From positions 372,001-436,000 of the forward strand of contig CAVXRS010000002.1 of the NCBI GenBank assembly GCA_963764215.1: a stretch of DNA of 64,000 nucleotides, given 5' to 3'. Below, piece after piece: positions 40,382 through 49,294 of this stretch (position 1 is its first letter; each line of letters opens with the position of its first letter). Below the pieces are notes generated by a model. The model was not told the origin of the DNA, did not search any database, and saw only the letters and a list, made by a program, of their open reading frames with translations. Origin of the DNA: JAFDWI01 sp963764215. GTDB taxonomy: Bacteria; Actinomycetota; Acidimicrobiia; Acidimicrobiales; Iamiaceae. A program made the translations under genes and the position numbers.

Positions 40382-41702
40382 GCCCGCCGCGCCGCGGCGC
40401 CGGTGCCGACACCGCAATCGTGTGGTTCCGGCGCGACCTGCGGGTCGGTGACCACCGGGCGTTGGCCACCGCGCTCGACCGTCATCGGGCCGTGGTGGCC
40501 CTGTTCGTCGCCGATCCGGAGCTGCTGCGGTGCTCCGGGGCCCCACGCAGAGCGTTCCTGTCCGGTTGCGTCGAAGCGTTGGACCGCGCCATCGGGGGAC
40601 GCCTCCTCGTCGTGCACGGCGACCCGACCACCGTCGTCCCCGCGGTCGCGGGTAAGACCGGCGCACGGGCGGTGTACGTGACCGAGGACTTCGGCCCGTA
40701 CGGCAGGCGACGCGACGCCGCGGTGGACACGGCGCTGGAGGCGATCCCACTGGTCAGGATCGACACGCCCTACACGGTGGCCCCCGGTTCGCTCGCAACG
40801 TCGTCGGGCACGCCGTACCAGGTGTTCACCCCCTATGCACGGGCGTGGCGGGCCCGACCGATCGACGACCCGACCCCGCCGCCCCGACTGGACCGCCTCG
40901 TCGAACCACCCGAGAGCGACGGGTTCCCCCGCATCGAAGCGACACGGCGATCCCCGCACCCGGTGAGGCCGCGGCGCACCGGGTGCTCGACGTGTTTCTC
41001 CGCGACCGCATCGACCACTACGACTCGACTCGGGACCGGCCCGATCTGGACGGCAGCTCGCAACTGTCGCCGTATCTGCGGTTCGGCTGCGTCCATCCCC
41101 GCCAGGTGCTCGCCGAATGCAACGCGGACGAATCTGCCGGCCACGCCGCGTTCGTGAACGAGATCGCCTGGCGCGACTTTCTGGCCGACCTGCTCTACCA
41201 CCGGCCCGACGCGGCGCGTGGCCCCTACCGCAGCGGGTGGGAGCACTTCGCCTGGGACACCGGCCCCGAAGCGGACGCGAAGTTCGCTGCGTGGTGCGCC
41301 GGACGCACCGGCTTTCCGCTCGTCGACGCCGGCATGCGCCAGCTGCTCGCCCAAGGGTGGATGCCCAATCGTGTGCGCATGGTCGCGGCCGGCTTGCTGG
41401 TCAAGGACCTGCACGTGCACTGGCGGCGCGGCGCCCGGTGGTTCATGCGCCACCTCGTCGACGGGGACCTGGCGTCGAACCAGCTCAACTGGCAGTGGGT
41501 GGCCGGCAGCGGCGCGGACGCGGCGCCCTATTTCCGGATCTTCAACCCGACCCGCCAGGCCGAACGCTTCGACCCCGAAGGGACCTACGTGGCCCGCTGG
41601 CTACCCGAGCTGGGCGGCCCGGCCTACCCCGACCCGATCGTCGACCATGCCCGCGAACGACGCGAAGCGCTCGCCCGCTACGAGGCCTTCAAGAACCGGT
41701 AG
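40378..41702 (+). CDS. phrB: Deoxyribodipyrimidine photo-lyase, one frameshift
   Basis: About 441 residues. AIVWFRRDLRVGDHRAL is the photolyase N-terminus; VTEDFGPYGRRRDAAV and GTPYQVFTPYARAWRA follow. Near 40945 the frame shifts; the FAD-binding half is complete: LSPYLRFGCVHPRQVL, FVNEIAWRDFLADLLYH, GFPLVDAGMRQLLAQGWMPNR, VRMVAAGLLVKDLHVHW and GDLASNQLNWQWVAGSG. It repairs cyclobutane pyrimidine dimers with blue light. Last gene of the operon, and its end overlaps the convergent epimerase gene by 14 bases. Confidence 0.88.
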
Positions 41703-43048
41703 CCGAACGGGGGGCGCGGCCGAACAGGTGCGCCAGCGTGTCGTACAGATCGACCGAGCGGAAGTGGTGTCCCAACTCGGTGGCCTTCGCCGGCACCACC
41801 CGTTGACTGGCCAGCGCGAGCTGCCGCGCACCCTGGGCTCCGAGCAGCAGCGCCGGCCCGAGTGGCGGCACCGGGATCACCGCCGGTCGGTGCAGCACCT
41901 CGGCCAGCACCGCGGTGTACTCGCGGTTGCGGACCGGGTTCGGCGCGACGGCGTTGAGCGGCCCGACGACCCGGTCATCGAGCACGGCACGCAGGTACAG
42001 GTCGCACAGGTCGTCGATGCCGATCCACGCCAGCCACTGGTCGCCCGTGCCCAGGCGGCCTCCCAGCCCGAGCGCGAACAGCGGCCACTGCAACCTGAGC
42101 GACCCACCGGCGGGGGTCTGCACGATGCCGGTGCGCACCTGGACGCTGCGCACACCCAGATCGTCGGCGACCCGGGCGTCGGCCTCCCAGTCGGCGACGA
42201 CCCGGGCGAGAAAGTCGTCGCCGGGACTGCTGGACTCGTCGAGCACGCGGTCGCCCCGGTCGGCGCCGTAGTAGCCGACCGCCGACGCCGACACGAACAC
42301 CGACGGGCCATCGTCGGCCCGGCCGGCACTCCGGGCCAGTCGGGCGGTCGGTCCGATGCGACTGTCGCGCAACGTCCGCTTGTGCGCCGCGGTGAACCGT
42401 CCGGCGATCGACGATCCGGCCAGGTGCACCACGGCATCGAGACCGGAGCACAGCTCCGGGTCCGGATCTTCCGGGTTCCAGCGAGCGCTCGTCGGGCCGC
42501 CGGGGGGCCCGACGCACCAGGCGGACCACCTCATGCCCGGCGGTGGTCAGCAGCGAGCACAGCGCGGTGCCGATCAACCCGGACGAACCGGTGACCCCGA
42601 CGGTGCGGACGCCCGACGTGCGAGCCGCGAAGCGGCGTTGGGCGGCGATGTCGAAGGCGAGCTGGGCATGACGGTAGGTGAACATGTGACGAAGCGCGCG
42701 TTCGGGCACCGGCGTGGCGACGTCGTCGACGATGCGGGTCCCCCCGGCGATCGGTTCGAAGCGGTGGGTGTGGGTCCAGGGCAACGTGCCCGGGCCCGGC
42801 GTGTCGACGAGCCGATCGACGAACTGGCGTCCCTCGCGGTAGCCGTCGGCCTGATGCTGCGCCCGCCAGCGGAGCCCACCGGGCAACGAGAACTCGGTGA
42901 CGCCGTCGCGCAGCGATCCCGCCTCGGTCACCACTCGGGTCGGCATCCAGGGTGGGGTCAACCGGTGCGCGGCGCCGGGACGGGTGTGCCAGGCGAAGAC
43001 CTCCTCGACCGGGGCGTCCACACGGCTGGAGCGATGCAGTCCCATCAC
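41689..43048 (-). CDS. TIGR01777-type NAD-dependent epimerase with N-terminal SRPBCC domain, frameshifted
   Basis: About 453 residues. The first 145 are a START/SRPBCC ligand-binding domain (RSSRVDAPVEEVFAWHTRPGA, THTHRFEPIAGGTRIVDDV). The epimerase follows with VGVTGSSGLIGTALCSLL. Near 42490-42520 the frame shifts and the rest reads DAVVHLAGSSIAGRFT, VFVSASAVGYYG (catalytic YG), WEADARVADDLGVRSVQVRTGI, WIGIDDLCDLYLRAV and LNAVAPNPVRNREY. TIGR01777 proteins also travel with photolyase and Cfa-type genes. The reaction is unknown. Confidence 0.82.
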
Positions 43049-43130
43049 CCCATCCTGGCGTACCCGGCACCCGGTGGCGACTTCGTCGGGTCAGGTTCTT
43101 CCCGCCCGAGGGGTCGGGGTCGGTGCCCGC

Positions 43131-43544
43131 TCAACGTCCCTTCGCGTGCTCTTCGCGGTGGCGGGCGAGCACCTCCCTGAAGATGACGAACGGCAGCAGG
43201 AACTGGGCGACCAGACCGATCAGCCAGACCAGCACGGTGGCTTCGATCCAGGTGACGCCCCCGGTGATGCTCAACCCCTTGGACACGATGTCCGCCACGA
43301 TCAGGGCGATGAGGGTGGCGACCAGGGCGGTGCCGCCCATCAGATAGTTCGCCTTGGTCAACGCGATCTGTCGCAGGAGCGGGCTGATCAGGACCATGAC
43401 CGCGGAGAACACCACCACCGCGACGATGAACCCGGACCAATCGAGCGAGAAGTCCGCCAGGATCGCGGCGGTGGCGATGAACGCCACCGCGCTGGAGAGC
43501 AGTGAGACCACCATCGTCGCCAGAAGTCGGAGCACGCTTGACAC
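43131..43544 (-). CDS. Small integral membrane protein with four helices
   Basis: A 137-residue protein with four hydrophobic segments (about residues 4-26, 33-53, 68-90 and 100-122) and a basic C-terminus. GTG at 43544 begins right at the first helix; an ATG far upstream would overlap the MarR gene out of frame. General shape resembles phage-holin-like or PgpA-sized actinobacterial membrane proteins, but I cannot name a family. It lies 101 bases behind the MarR gene in the same direction and may be co-regulated. Confidence 0.6.
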   Translation of the reverse strand: MSSVLRLLATMVVSLLSSAVAFIATAAILADFSLDWSGFIVAVVVFSAVMVLISPLLRQIALTKANYLMGGTALVATLIALIVADIVSKGLSITGGVTWIEATVLVWLIGLVAQFLLPFVIFREVLARHREEHAKGR

Positions 43545-43644
43545 CTCGGTTCGTGGGATTGGGGTTCCAACCCGATTCGGTAACGCCCGATCCGCCGCAT
43601 GGCATCCTGACGTGGACCGATCGTATCGGAATCGAAGCCCCGGA

Positions 43645-44133
43645 TCAGCAGGACGTCCCCGGCCCGAGCAGCCGAGCGGCGATGTCGCCCAGCGCGTCGA
43701 GTTGGGCATCGTCCAATCGGTCGACGAACACCCGTCGGACTTCGGCCACATGCAGCGGTGCGGCCGCCTCGATCGCGACGCGACCTGCCTCGGTGATCGA
43801 GGTGGTCACGCCGCGTCGATCCTGCGGGCAGGGGTGTCGGCGCACCAGGCCGCGTCGCTCCATCCGACCGAGATGGTGCGACAGACGGCTCGCCTCCCAA
43901 CCGATGGCATCGGCGATCTCGTGGGACCGACGCTCCCCGCCGGCCGCTTCGGAGAGGCCGACCAGGACCGCGTAGTCGCCGAGCGACAGCTCCGTGTCGC
44001 GCTGGAGCTGTCTGGCGAGCGCACGCATGACCGCTGCGTGCGCCTCCAGGAACCCGCGCCACGCACGCTGTTCCCGGTCGTTCAACCACGGTCCGTTCGG
44101 TGCAGCCTCGGTCACGATCTTCCCCGTTTCCAT
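43645..44133 (-). CDS. MarR family transcriptional regulator
   Basis: A 162-residue winged-helix repressor. Dimer helix up to RALARQLQRDTELSLGDYAVL, recognition part RRSHEIADAIGWEASRLSHHL, and the wing RRHPCPQDRRGVTTSITEAG (DxR motif of MarR wings). Members respond to phenolics or redox signals. It lies directly downstream of the YceI gene on the same strand. An inverted repeat in front of yceI (44746-44759) is a likely binding site. Start ATG at 44133. Confidence 0.85.
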   Translation of the reverse strand: METGKIVTEAAPNGPWLNDREQRAWRGFLEAHAAVMRALARQLQRDTELSLGDYAVLVGLSEAAGGERRSHEIADAIGWEASRLSHHLGRMERRGLVRRHPCPQDRRGVTTSITEAGRVAIEAAAPLHVAEVRRVFVDRLDDAQLDALGDIAARLLGPGTSC

Positions 44134-44185
44134 CGGGCCGATCCGGAAGCCTGGTGCGCACCGTGCACCCCGTCGCGAACGGGGA

Positions 44186-44733
44186 TCAGGCGTCCTTGGT
44201 CGCCGCCACGTCGAAGGAGAGGGTCACCTTCTCGCTCACCAGCACGCCCCCGGAGTCCAACGGCGTGTTCCAGTTGAGATTCCAGTCCTTGCGGTTTACC
44301 ACGACCGAACCCTCCAACCCGATTCGGGTGTTGCCCCAGGGGTCGGTGACCGGACCGGTCAGCTCGAGGGGAAAGAGATCGACTTGGTCACGCCACGGAC
44401 ACTCAGCTCGCCTTCCACCTCGTAGTGCGCATCGTCGACGGTTTTCACCGCCGTGGAGTGGAAGGTGATCTCGGGATGATTCGGAGCGTCGAAGAAGTCG
44501 TTGGTGCGCAGGTGTTCGTCGCGCTGCGCATTGTTGGTGTCCACGCTCGCGACCTGTGCGGTCAACGAAAACGTCGACCTGGTCGGGTCGTCCGCATCGA
44601 AATGCCCCGTCCCGCTGACGTCGGTGAAGGTCCCGCGGACCTTCGTGACCATCGCGTGGCGGGCGACGAAACCGATCGTCGAATGGGCCGGGTCGAGGGT
44701 GTAGTCACCGGTGGGCGCTGTGTCGGTTGCCAT
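44186..44733 (-). CDS. YceI-family lipid-binding protein, frameshifted at a C-run
   Basis: About 182 residues, cytoplasmic (no signal peptide). TGDYTLDPAHSTIGFVARH and TKVRGTFTDVSGTGHF begin the lipocalin-like YceI barrel; HLRTNDFFDAPNHPEITFHS is the conserved middle (parts quoted). At about 44371 a run of four C where five are required shifts the frame; the end then reads GPVTDPWGNTRIGLEGS and NRKDWNLNWN. YceI proteins bind isoprenoid-like lipids. AAAGGAG before the ATG is a good ribosome-binding site. Upstream of the MarR gene, same strand. Confidence 0.85.
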
Positions 44734-44745
44734 GTGGGCTCCTTT

Positions 44746-44759
44746 GTTGACGTGTCAAC
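44746..44759 (-). promoter_or_regulatory. Candidate MarR-type operator in front of yceI
   Basis: GTTGAC-GT-GTCAAC (read on the plus strand) is a perfect six-base inverted repeat with a two-base spacer, 12 bases before the YceI start codon and just upstream of its AAAGGAG. TTGAC..GTCAA repeats are common MarR-family sites, and a MarR gene follows. Binding would block initiation. Confidence 0.5.
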
Positions 44760-44838
44760 TACACATCGTCCAACCGCTGCCCCGGTTCGCATATTCCCGC
44801 CACCTGCAACAGTGTCCGCGGCTCGCCGCGGGTACCGC

Positions 44839-45867
44839 TCAGTCGCCGCCCGAGGCGTCCTCGACGCGCACCTTGCCCGCGGCGATCCAGGGCATCATGG
44901 CCCGCAACTCGGCGCCGACGACCTCGACCTGGTGGGCCTTGCCGGCCTCGCGCAACTCGGCGAACCGCTCCCCGCCACTGCGCACCTCGCCGATGAACTC
45001 CTCGGCGAACGCCCCGCTGCGAATCTCGTCCAGCACGTTGCGCATCTCGTCACGCACCGCCTGGTTGATGATGCGCGGCCCCCGGGTCAGATCGCCGTAT
45101 TCGGCGGTCGTCGAGATCGAATAGCGCATCCCGGAGATGCCCTGTTCGTACATCAGGTCGACGATCAGCTTCAGCTCGTGCAGACACTCGAAGTAGGCGG
45201 ACTCGGGCTGGTAGCCCGCGCCCACCAACGTGTCGAACCCGGCCTGGACCAGCGCGGAGAGCCCGCCACAGAGCACCACCTGCTCGCCGAACAGGTCGGT
45301 CTCGGTCTCCTCCTCGAAGGTGGTCTCCAACACGCCGGCCCGGGTGCCGCCGATCGCATCGGCATACGCCAGCGCCAGATCGTGCGCCTTGCCGGTCGCA
45401 TCCTGGGCGACCGCGATCAGATCGGGCACCCCACCACCTTCGGTGTAGGTGCGCCGCACCAGGTGACCCGGCCCTTTCGGGGCGACCATCGCCACGTCCA
45501 CGTCGTCGGGCGCGACCACGTAGCCGAAGCGCACGTTGAAGCCGTGCGCGAAGAAGATCGCGTCGCCGGCCGCCAGGTTCGGCTTGATCTCGGACTCGAA
45601 CACCGCCTGCTGTTCGGTGTCGGGCAGCAGGATCATGATCAGGTCCGCTTCCGCGGCGGCATCGGCCACGCTCAACACGCGCAGACCCGCTTCGGCGGCC
45701 TTGGCGCGGGACGACGATCCCTCGCGCAGCCCGACCCGCACGTCGATGCCCGAGTCGGCCAGGTTCAGGGCGTGGGCGTGGCCCTGGGAGCCGTACCCGA
45801 GAATCGCGACCTTCCGGTCGGCGAGAACCGAGCGATCGGCGTCTTTTTCGTAAGAGATGGTTGCCAT
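44839..45867 (-). CDS. ilvC: Ketol-acid reductoisomerase (NADP+)
   Basis: A 342-residue class I enzyme catalysing the second common step of valine and isoleucine synthesis. VAILGYGSQGHAHALNLADSG is the cofactor loop; LLPDTEQQAVFE, FFAHGFNVRFG, APKGPGHLVRRTY (conserved), ETTFEEETETDLFGEQVVLCGG (Mg-binding acidic residues, partly quoted) and ESAYFECLHELKLIVDL follow. Last gene of ilvBNC, starting 6 bases after ilvN. The final 28 residues are in a typical actinobacterial form. Confidence 0.95.
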   Translation of the reverse strand: MATISYEKDADRSVLADRKVAILGYGSQGHAHALNLADSGIDVRVGLREGSSSRAKAAEAGLRVLSVADAAAEADLIMILLPDTEQQAVFESEIKPNLAAGDAIFFAHGFNVRFGYVVAPDDVDVAMVAPKGPGHLVRRTYTEGGGVPDLIAVAQDATGKAHDLALAYADAIGGTRAGVLETTFEEETETDLFGEQVVLCGGLSALVQAGFDTLVGAGYQPESAYFECLHELKLIVDLMYEQGISGMRYSISTTAEYGDLTRGPRIINQAVRDEMRNVLDEIRSGAFAEEFIGEVRSGGERFAELREAGKAHQVEVVGAELRAMMPWIAAGKVRVEDASGGD

Positions 45868-45872
45868 TGGCG

Positions 45873-46415
45873 TCAGGAAGCCTTTCCATGAATGGATTTG
45901 CGTGCGGACTTGGTCCGAGGGGCGGAACGGTCGAGCTTGCCGAGAGCGATCCGGCCGGTGCGCTGGATCTCCACGATCCCGTACGGGCGCACCAACTCCT
46001 CGAAGTCGTCGATCTTGTCAGGTGAGCCGTCCAGCGACATCGTCATCGCCCCGTGGGCGACGGCGAGGATGCGGGCCTCGAAGATCTGGGCGAGCTCGAT
46101 CACCTCGTTGCGCACGTCCCGGTCCACGGCGAGGGTGACCATGCACAGCTCCCGCTCGACCGAGTCGCGGGCGTCCAGTTCGATAATCTTGATGACGTTC
46201 ACCAGCTTGTTGAGCTGCTTGACCATCTGCTCGATGGGAGTCAGCTCGACGTCCACGACGACGGTGATCCGGCTCAGCCGCGGGTCCTCGGTGGGGGCGA
46301 CCGCGAGGGATTCGATGTTGTAACCGCGACGGGCGAACAGCCCGGCGACCCGGGCGAGCACCCCGGAGCGGTTCTCCACCACCACCGACAAAGTGTGCAG
46401 GCGACGGGCGCTCAT
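45873..46415 (-). CDS. ilvN: Acetolactate synthase small (regulatory) subunit
   Basis: A 180-residue regulatory subunit. LHTLSVVVENRSGVLARVAGLF is the ACT domain with the valine-binding GVLARV segment, then GYNIESLAVAPTEDP. The second half (VTLAVDRDVRNEVIELAQIFEARIL, partly quoted) is the ilvN/H C-terminal domain. It activates IlvB and confers feedback inhibition by valine. Its ATG overlaps the ilvB stop (ATGA at 46412-46415), so translation is coupled. Confidence 0.94.
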   Translation of the reverse strand: MSARRLHTLSVVVENRSGVLARVAGLFARRGYNIESLAVAPTEDPRLSRITVVVDVELTPIEQMVKQLNKLVNVIKIIELDARDSVERELCMVTLAVDRDVRNEVIELAQIFEARILAVAHGAMTMSLDGSPDKIDDFEELVRPYGIVEIQRTGRIALGKLDRSAPRTKSARKSIHGKAS

Positions 46416-48169
46416 TTCACGTTCCCTTCCTGTTGGAACGGGGGCACGACGATCTCGTCGTTCGCCCGTCCGGACGGCACCATCGGGAAGACCTTCTCGC
46501 GGTCATCGGTGCGGAACTCGACCACGACCGGTCGGTCGTCGATGTCGTTCGCCTTGTCGATCGCCGGCGCGACCTCCTCGGGCGATTCGACCCGGATGGC
46601 CTCACAACCCATGGCCTCGGCCCACTTCACGTAGTCGGGCAGGTCGAGCGACAGGTAGACCTCCGAGTACCGCTCCTCGTAGAACATCTCCTGCCACTGG
46701 CGGACCATCCCCAGGTAGCCGTTGTTGAGGATCGCGACCTTCACCGGGATGCGTTCGGTCGCGGCGGTCACCAACTCCTGCGCGGTCATCTGGAAACAGC
46801 CGTCCCCGTCGACGGCCCACACGGTCCGGTCCGGTCGGCCGACCTTCGCGCCGATCGCCGCGGGCACACAAAACCCCATCGTGCCCAGGCCCCCGGAGTT
46901 GACCCAGGTGTAGGGCTCCTCGAACTGCCAGTACTGGCTGCACCACATCTGGTGCTGTCCCACACCGGAAACCAGAATCGTGCCGTCGTCGGCCGCGTCC
47001 CGGAGCTGCTCGATGATCGCCTGGGGCTTGAGGGGGTCACCCTCGACGTGAGGTTCGTACGCGAGCGGGTAGCGCTCCTGCCAACCGCTGATCGTCGAGC
47101 GCCATTCACTGCGGTCCGGCGCTTTCGTGCCAGCAGCCTCCAGGGACCGGATGGCATGGGTGATCTCGCCGATGATCTGGCGGCAGTCGCCCACGATCGG
47201 CACGTCGGGCTCACGCACCTTGCCGAGTTCGGCCGGGTCGATGTCGACATGGATGACCTTGGCGTCCGGGGCGAAACCCGAGATCTTTCCGGTGACCCGG
47301 TCGTCGAACCGGGTGCCCAGGGCGATCAGCAGGTCGGCCCGCTGCAGGGACATCACCGACGTGTAGTTGCCGTGCATGCCCGGCATGCCCAGCGCCAGAG
47401 GGTGCGAGTCGGGGAACGCGCCACGGGCCATCAGCGTGGTGACCACCGGGAGGTCGCACAGCTCGGCCAGTTCCCGCAGCGCTTCCGCGGCGCGGGCCTT
47501 GAGGATGCCGCCGCCCGCGTAGATCACCGGACGGCGGGCCGACTGGATCAGCTCCGCGGCCTCACGGATCTTGAGCGGGTGCCCCTTGAGCGTGGGCCGG
47601 TAACCGGGCAGCTCGCCGGCGACGTCGGCGTCGGAGGGCCAGTCCCACTCCATCGCCGACGCGGGGTTGTTGGCGTCGACCAGGTCCTTGGGCAGGTCGA
47701 TCAGGACCGGACCGGGGCGACCGGTGGTGGCGATGTGGAACGCCTCGCGCACGATCATGGGGATGTCCTGCGCGGACTGCACCAGGAAGTTGTGCTTGGT
47801 GACGGCCTGGGTGATGCCGGTGATGTCCGCTTCCTGGAAGGCGTCGGTGCCGATGGACGGGGTGGCGACCTGCCCGGTGATGCACACCATGGGAACCGAA
47901 TCCATGTACGCATCGGCCAGGGGGGTGACCACGTTGGTGCCGCCGGGACCACTGGTGACCATGGCCACGCCGGGCCGACCCGTGACGTGCGCGTAGCCCT
48001 CGGCCATGTGGCCGGCACCCTGTTCGTGGCGCACCAGGATGTGCCGTATCGGCGAATCGAGGAGCGGGTCGTACACGGGCAGGATCGCGCCGCCCGGCAG
48101 GCCGAACACCACGTCGACCCCTTCGGCCTCCAGGCTGCGAATCAGGGCCTGACCACCATCGATCTTCAT
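46412..48169 (-). CDS. ilvB: Acetolactate synthase large (catalytic) subunit
   Basis: A 585-residue ThDP/FAD enzyme. VFGLPGGAILPVYDPL, RHEQGAGHMAEGYA (catalytic Glu), SGPGGTNVVTPLADAY, central FAD domain GMPGMHGNYTSVMSLQ and the ThDP motif GDGCFQMTAQELVTA...LNNGYLGMVRQWQ are present in order. It condenses pyruvate (or with 2-oxobutyrate) to acetolactate or acetohydroxybutyrate. First structural gene of ilvBNC; an attenuator with a leader peptide lies 82 bases or more upstream. Confidence 0.95.
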   Translation of the reverse strand: MKIDGGQALIRSLEAEGVDVVFGLPGGAILPVYDPLLDSPIRHILVRHEQGAGHMAEGYAHVTGRPGVAMVTSGPGGTNVVTPLADAYMDSVPMVCITGQVATPSIGTDAFQEADITGITQAVTKHNFLVQSAQDIPMIVREAFHIATTGRPGPVLIDLPKDLVDANNPASAMEWDWPSDADVAGELPGYRPTLKGHPLKIREAAELIQSARRPVIYAGGGILKARAAEALRELAELCDLPVVTTLMARGAFPDSHPLALGMPGMHGNYTSVMSLQRADLLIALGTRFDDRVTGKISGFAPDAKVIHVDIDPAELGKVREPDVPIVGDCRQIIGEITHAIRSLEAAGTKAPDRSEWRSTISGWQERYPLAYEPHVEGDPLKPQAIIEQLRDAADDGTILVSGVGQHQMWCSQYWQFEEPYTWVNSGGLGTMGFCVPAAIGAKVGRPDRTVWAVDGDGCFQMTAQELVTAATERIPVKVAILNNGYLGMVRQWQEMFYEERYSEVYLSLDLPDYVKWAEAMGCEAIRVESPEEVAPAIDKANDIDDRPVVVEFRTDDREKVFPMVPSGRANDEIVVPPFQQEGNVK

Positions 48170-48250
48170 CTTCGGACTACCTCGAGTCGATTGGGAACGG
48201 AGACTTCACACACGTGACCCTTGCGGGCGACGCTAGGCGAACCGGTTGCG

Positions 48251-48283
48251 AAAACGACAACGACCTCCCGGTCGGGGAGGTCG
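48251..48283 (-). terminator. Attenuator terminator of ilvBNC
   Basis: On the minus strand CGACCTCCC (48283-48275 arm partner) and GGGAGGTCG form a 9-base-pair stem around a 5-base loop (arms 48261-48269 and 48275-48283), followed by TTGTCGTTTT (48260-48251). This is an intrinsic terminator placed between the leader peptide and ilvB. Confidence 0.7.
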
Positions 48284-48285
48284 GA

Positions 48286-48317
48286 GACGCACGCGGGTAT
48301 GGGGTTCGGCGTGCGTC
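48286..48317 (-). promoter_or_regulatory. Pause/antitermination hairpin of the ilv attenuator
   Basis: GACGCACGC (48286-48294) pairs perfectly with GCGTGCGTC (48309-48317), a 9-bp stem with a 14-base loop. It covers the stop codon of the leader peptide and ends 2 bases before the terminator stem, so a ribosome on the leader would disturb it. Confidence 0.55.
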
Positions 48318-48351
48318 AGGCGCGTACTACGAGGGTGCGGCGATCAGTCAT
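48316..48351 (-). CDS. ilvBNC leader peptide
   Basis: An 11-residue peptide, MTDRRTLVVRA, with consecutive Leu-Val-Val, the products of the pathway. Ribosome stalling at these codons when charged Leu or Val tRNA is scarce would change RNA folding downstream. The ATG lies 7 bases from a CAGACT -10 box and has no ribosome-binding site, so the transcript may start at the ATG. Similar Val/Leu-rich leaders precede ilvBNC in other actinobacteria. The peptide stop (48316-48318) lies in the arm of the pause hairpin. Confidence 0.7.
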   Translation of the reverse strand: MTDRRTLVVRA

Positions 48352-48358
48352 TGGACCC

Positions 48359-48387
48359 AGTCTGCCACGTCCCCGAAGATCCCACAA
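48359..48387 (-). promoter_or_regulatory. ilvBNC promoter
   Basis: On the minus strand TTGTGG (48387-48382), a 17-base spacer and CAGACT (48364-48359), then 7 bases to the leader-peptide ATG. Only half the -35 matches consensus but the spacing is ideal and the position explains a leaderless leader peptide. The rest of the 48352-48487 gap holds nothing else that I recognise. Confidence 0.5.
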
Positions 48388-48487
48388 CCGAGTTCGTCGA
48401 GCTGATCACGTCTCGCCGCGCCCAACTCGACGCCTACGAAAACGGTGAACGTGTGTTCTCAAAGACTTGGAACACCGACACCCTTGG

Positions 48488-49228
48488 TCAGTTGCGCTTC
48501 CGATCGGCGAGTTCGATGGACTTGACGTCTACGTTGCCGTCGAGAAAGTCCTGGGCCAACTCGCCGAGGCGCAGGTTGTGGCTCCGGGCGTAAGTGCGCA
48601 ACCATCCAAAAGCCTCATCGACTTCGATCGAAGCCCGCTCGGCCAACATGCCCTTGGCCTGTTCGATGGTGACCCGGCTGTTCAGGGCGTGGTTGAGCTG
48701 GACGTTGACGGTCCGGGCATCGATTGCCGCTTGGTGTTGCAGGACCGCAATGGTCGCCACATCCGCGAACGCCCGCACCGCTGACACCTCGGACGCGGCC
48801 AGGCCCGCTTTGTCGGTGCCGAACAAGTTGAGCGCACCGATGGTCGTGCCACGCAGACGCATCGGCACGGCCGAGACCGAGGCGAACCCGGCCGCGGTTG
48901 CCACCGGTGTGAACTGCGGCCAGCGTGCCACTGCGATAGCGAGGTCCTGGTTGATGATCGGCACACCGGATTGGTAGCACTCGATGCACGGGCCCTCGCT
49001 GGCTTGGAGCTCATAGAGCTCCACGTCGTGCATGACGACACTCGATGACGCGATCAATCGCAGCGCACCACCAATCGGCGCGGCAAGCATGACCCCGGCG
49101 CCCTGCACGGTGAAGGTTTCGATGCAGCGGTCCGTCAACATGGTCAGCAGGTCGACGACATCGAATTCGTCGACGAGCGTGTCGGCCAAATCGACCAACG
49201 TGCGGGTGAGAGCATTCTGGTCAGCCAT
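48488..49228 (-). CDS. GAF-ANTAR sensor/RNA-binding regulator
   Basis: A 246-residue two-domain protein. The GAF domain spans about residues 15-165 (AAPIGGALRLIASSS, ASEGPCIECYQSGVPI, AVPMRLRGTTIGALNLFG). The ANTAR domain spans about 175-240, with LNHALNSRVTIEQAKGMLAE and AFGWLRTYARSHNLRLGELAQ (the A-x-x-x-L-R motif). ANTAR domains bind paired hexaloop RNA hairpins and antiterminate transcription. The GAF cysteine in EGPCIECY is typical of this branch; the ligand is unknown. First of three signalling genes in a row. Confidence 0.88.
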   Translation of the reverse strand: MADQNALTRTLVDLADTLVDEFDVVDLLTMLTDRCIETFTVQGAGVMLAAPIGGALRLIASSSVVMHDVELYELQASEGPCIECYQSGVPIINQDLAIAVARWPQFTPVATAAGFASVSAVPMRLRGTTIGALNLFGTDKAGLAASEVSAVRAFADVATIAVLQHQAAIDARTVNVQLNHALNSRVTIEQAKGMLAERASIEVDEAFGWLRTYARSHNLRLGELAQDFLDGNVDVKSIELADRKRN

Positions 49229-49294
49229 GACGGCGATCCTTTCCGCCGAAGCCGAGCTTACCGGGCCCAGCTCCCAAGCACGATCGAAGGTAAC

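Noticed and set aside
44153..44162. GGTGCGCACC palindrome as a definite MarR site
   Set aside because: It does not match the repeat in front of yceI and short GC palindromes are frequent here; kept only as a remark.
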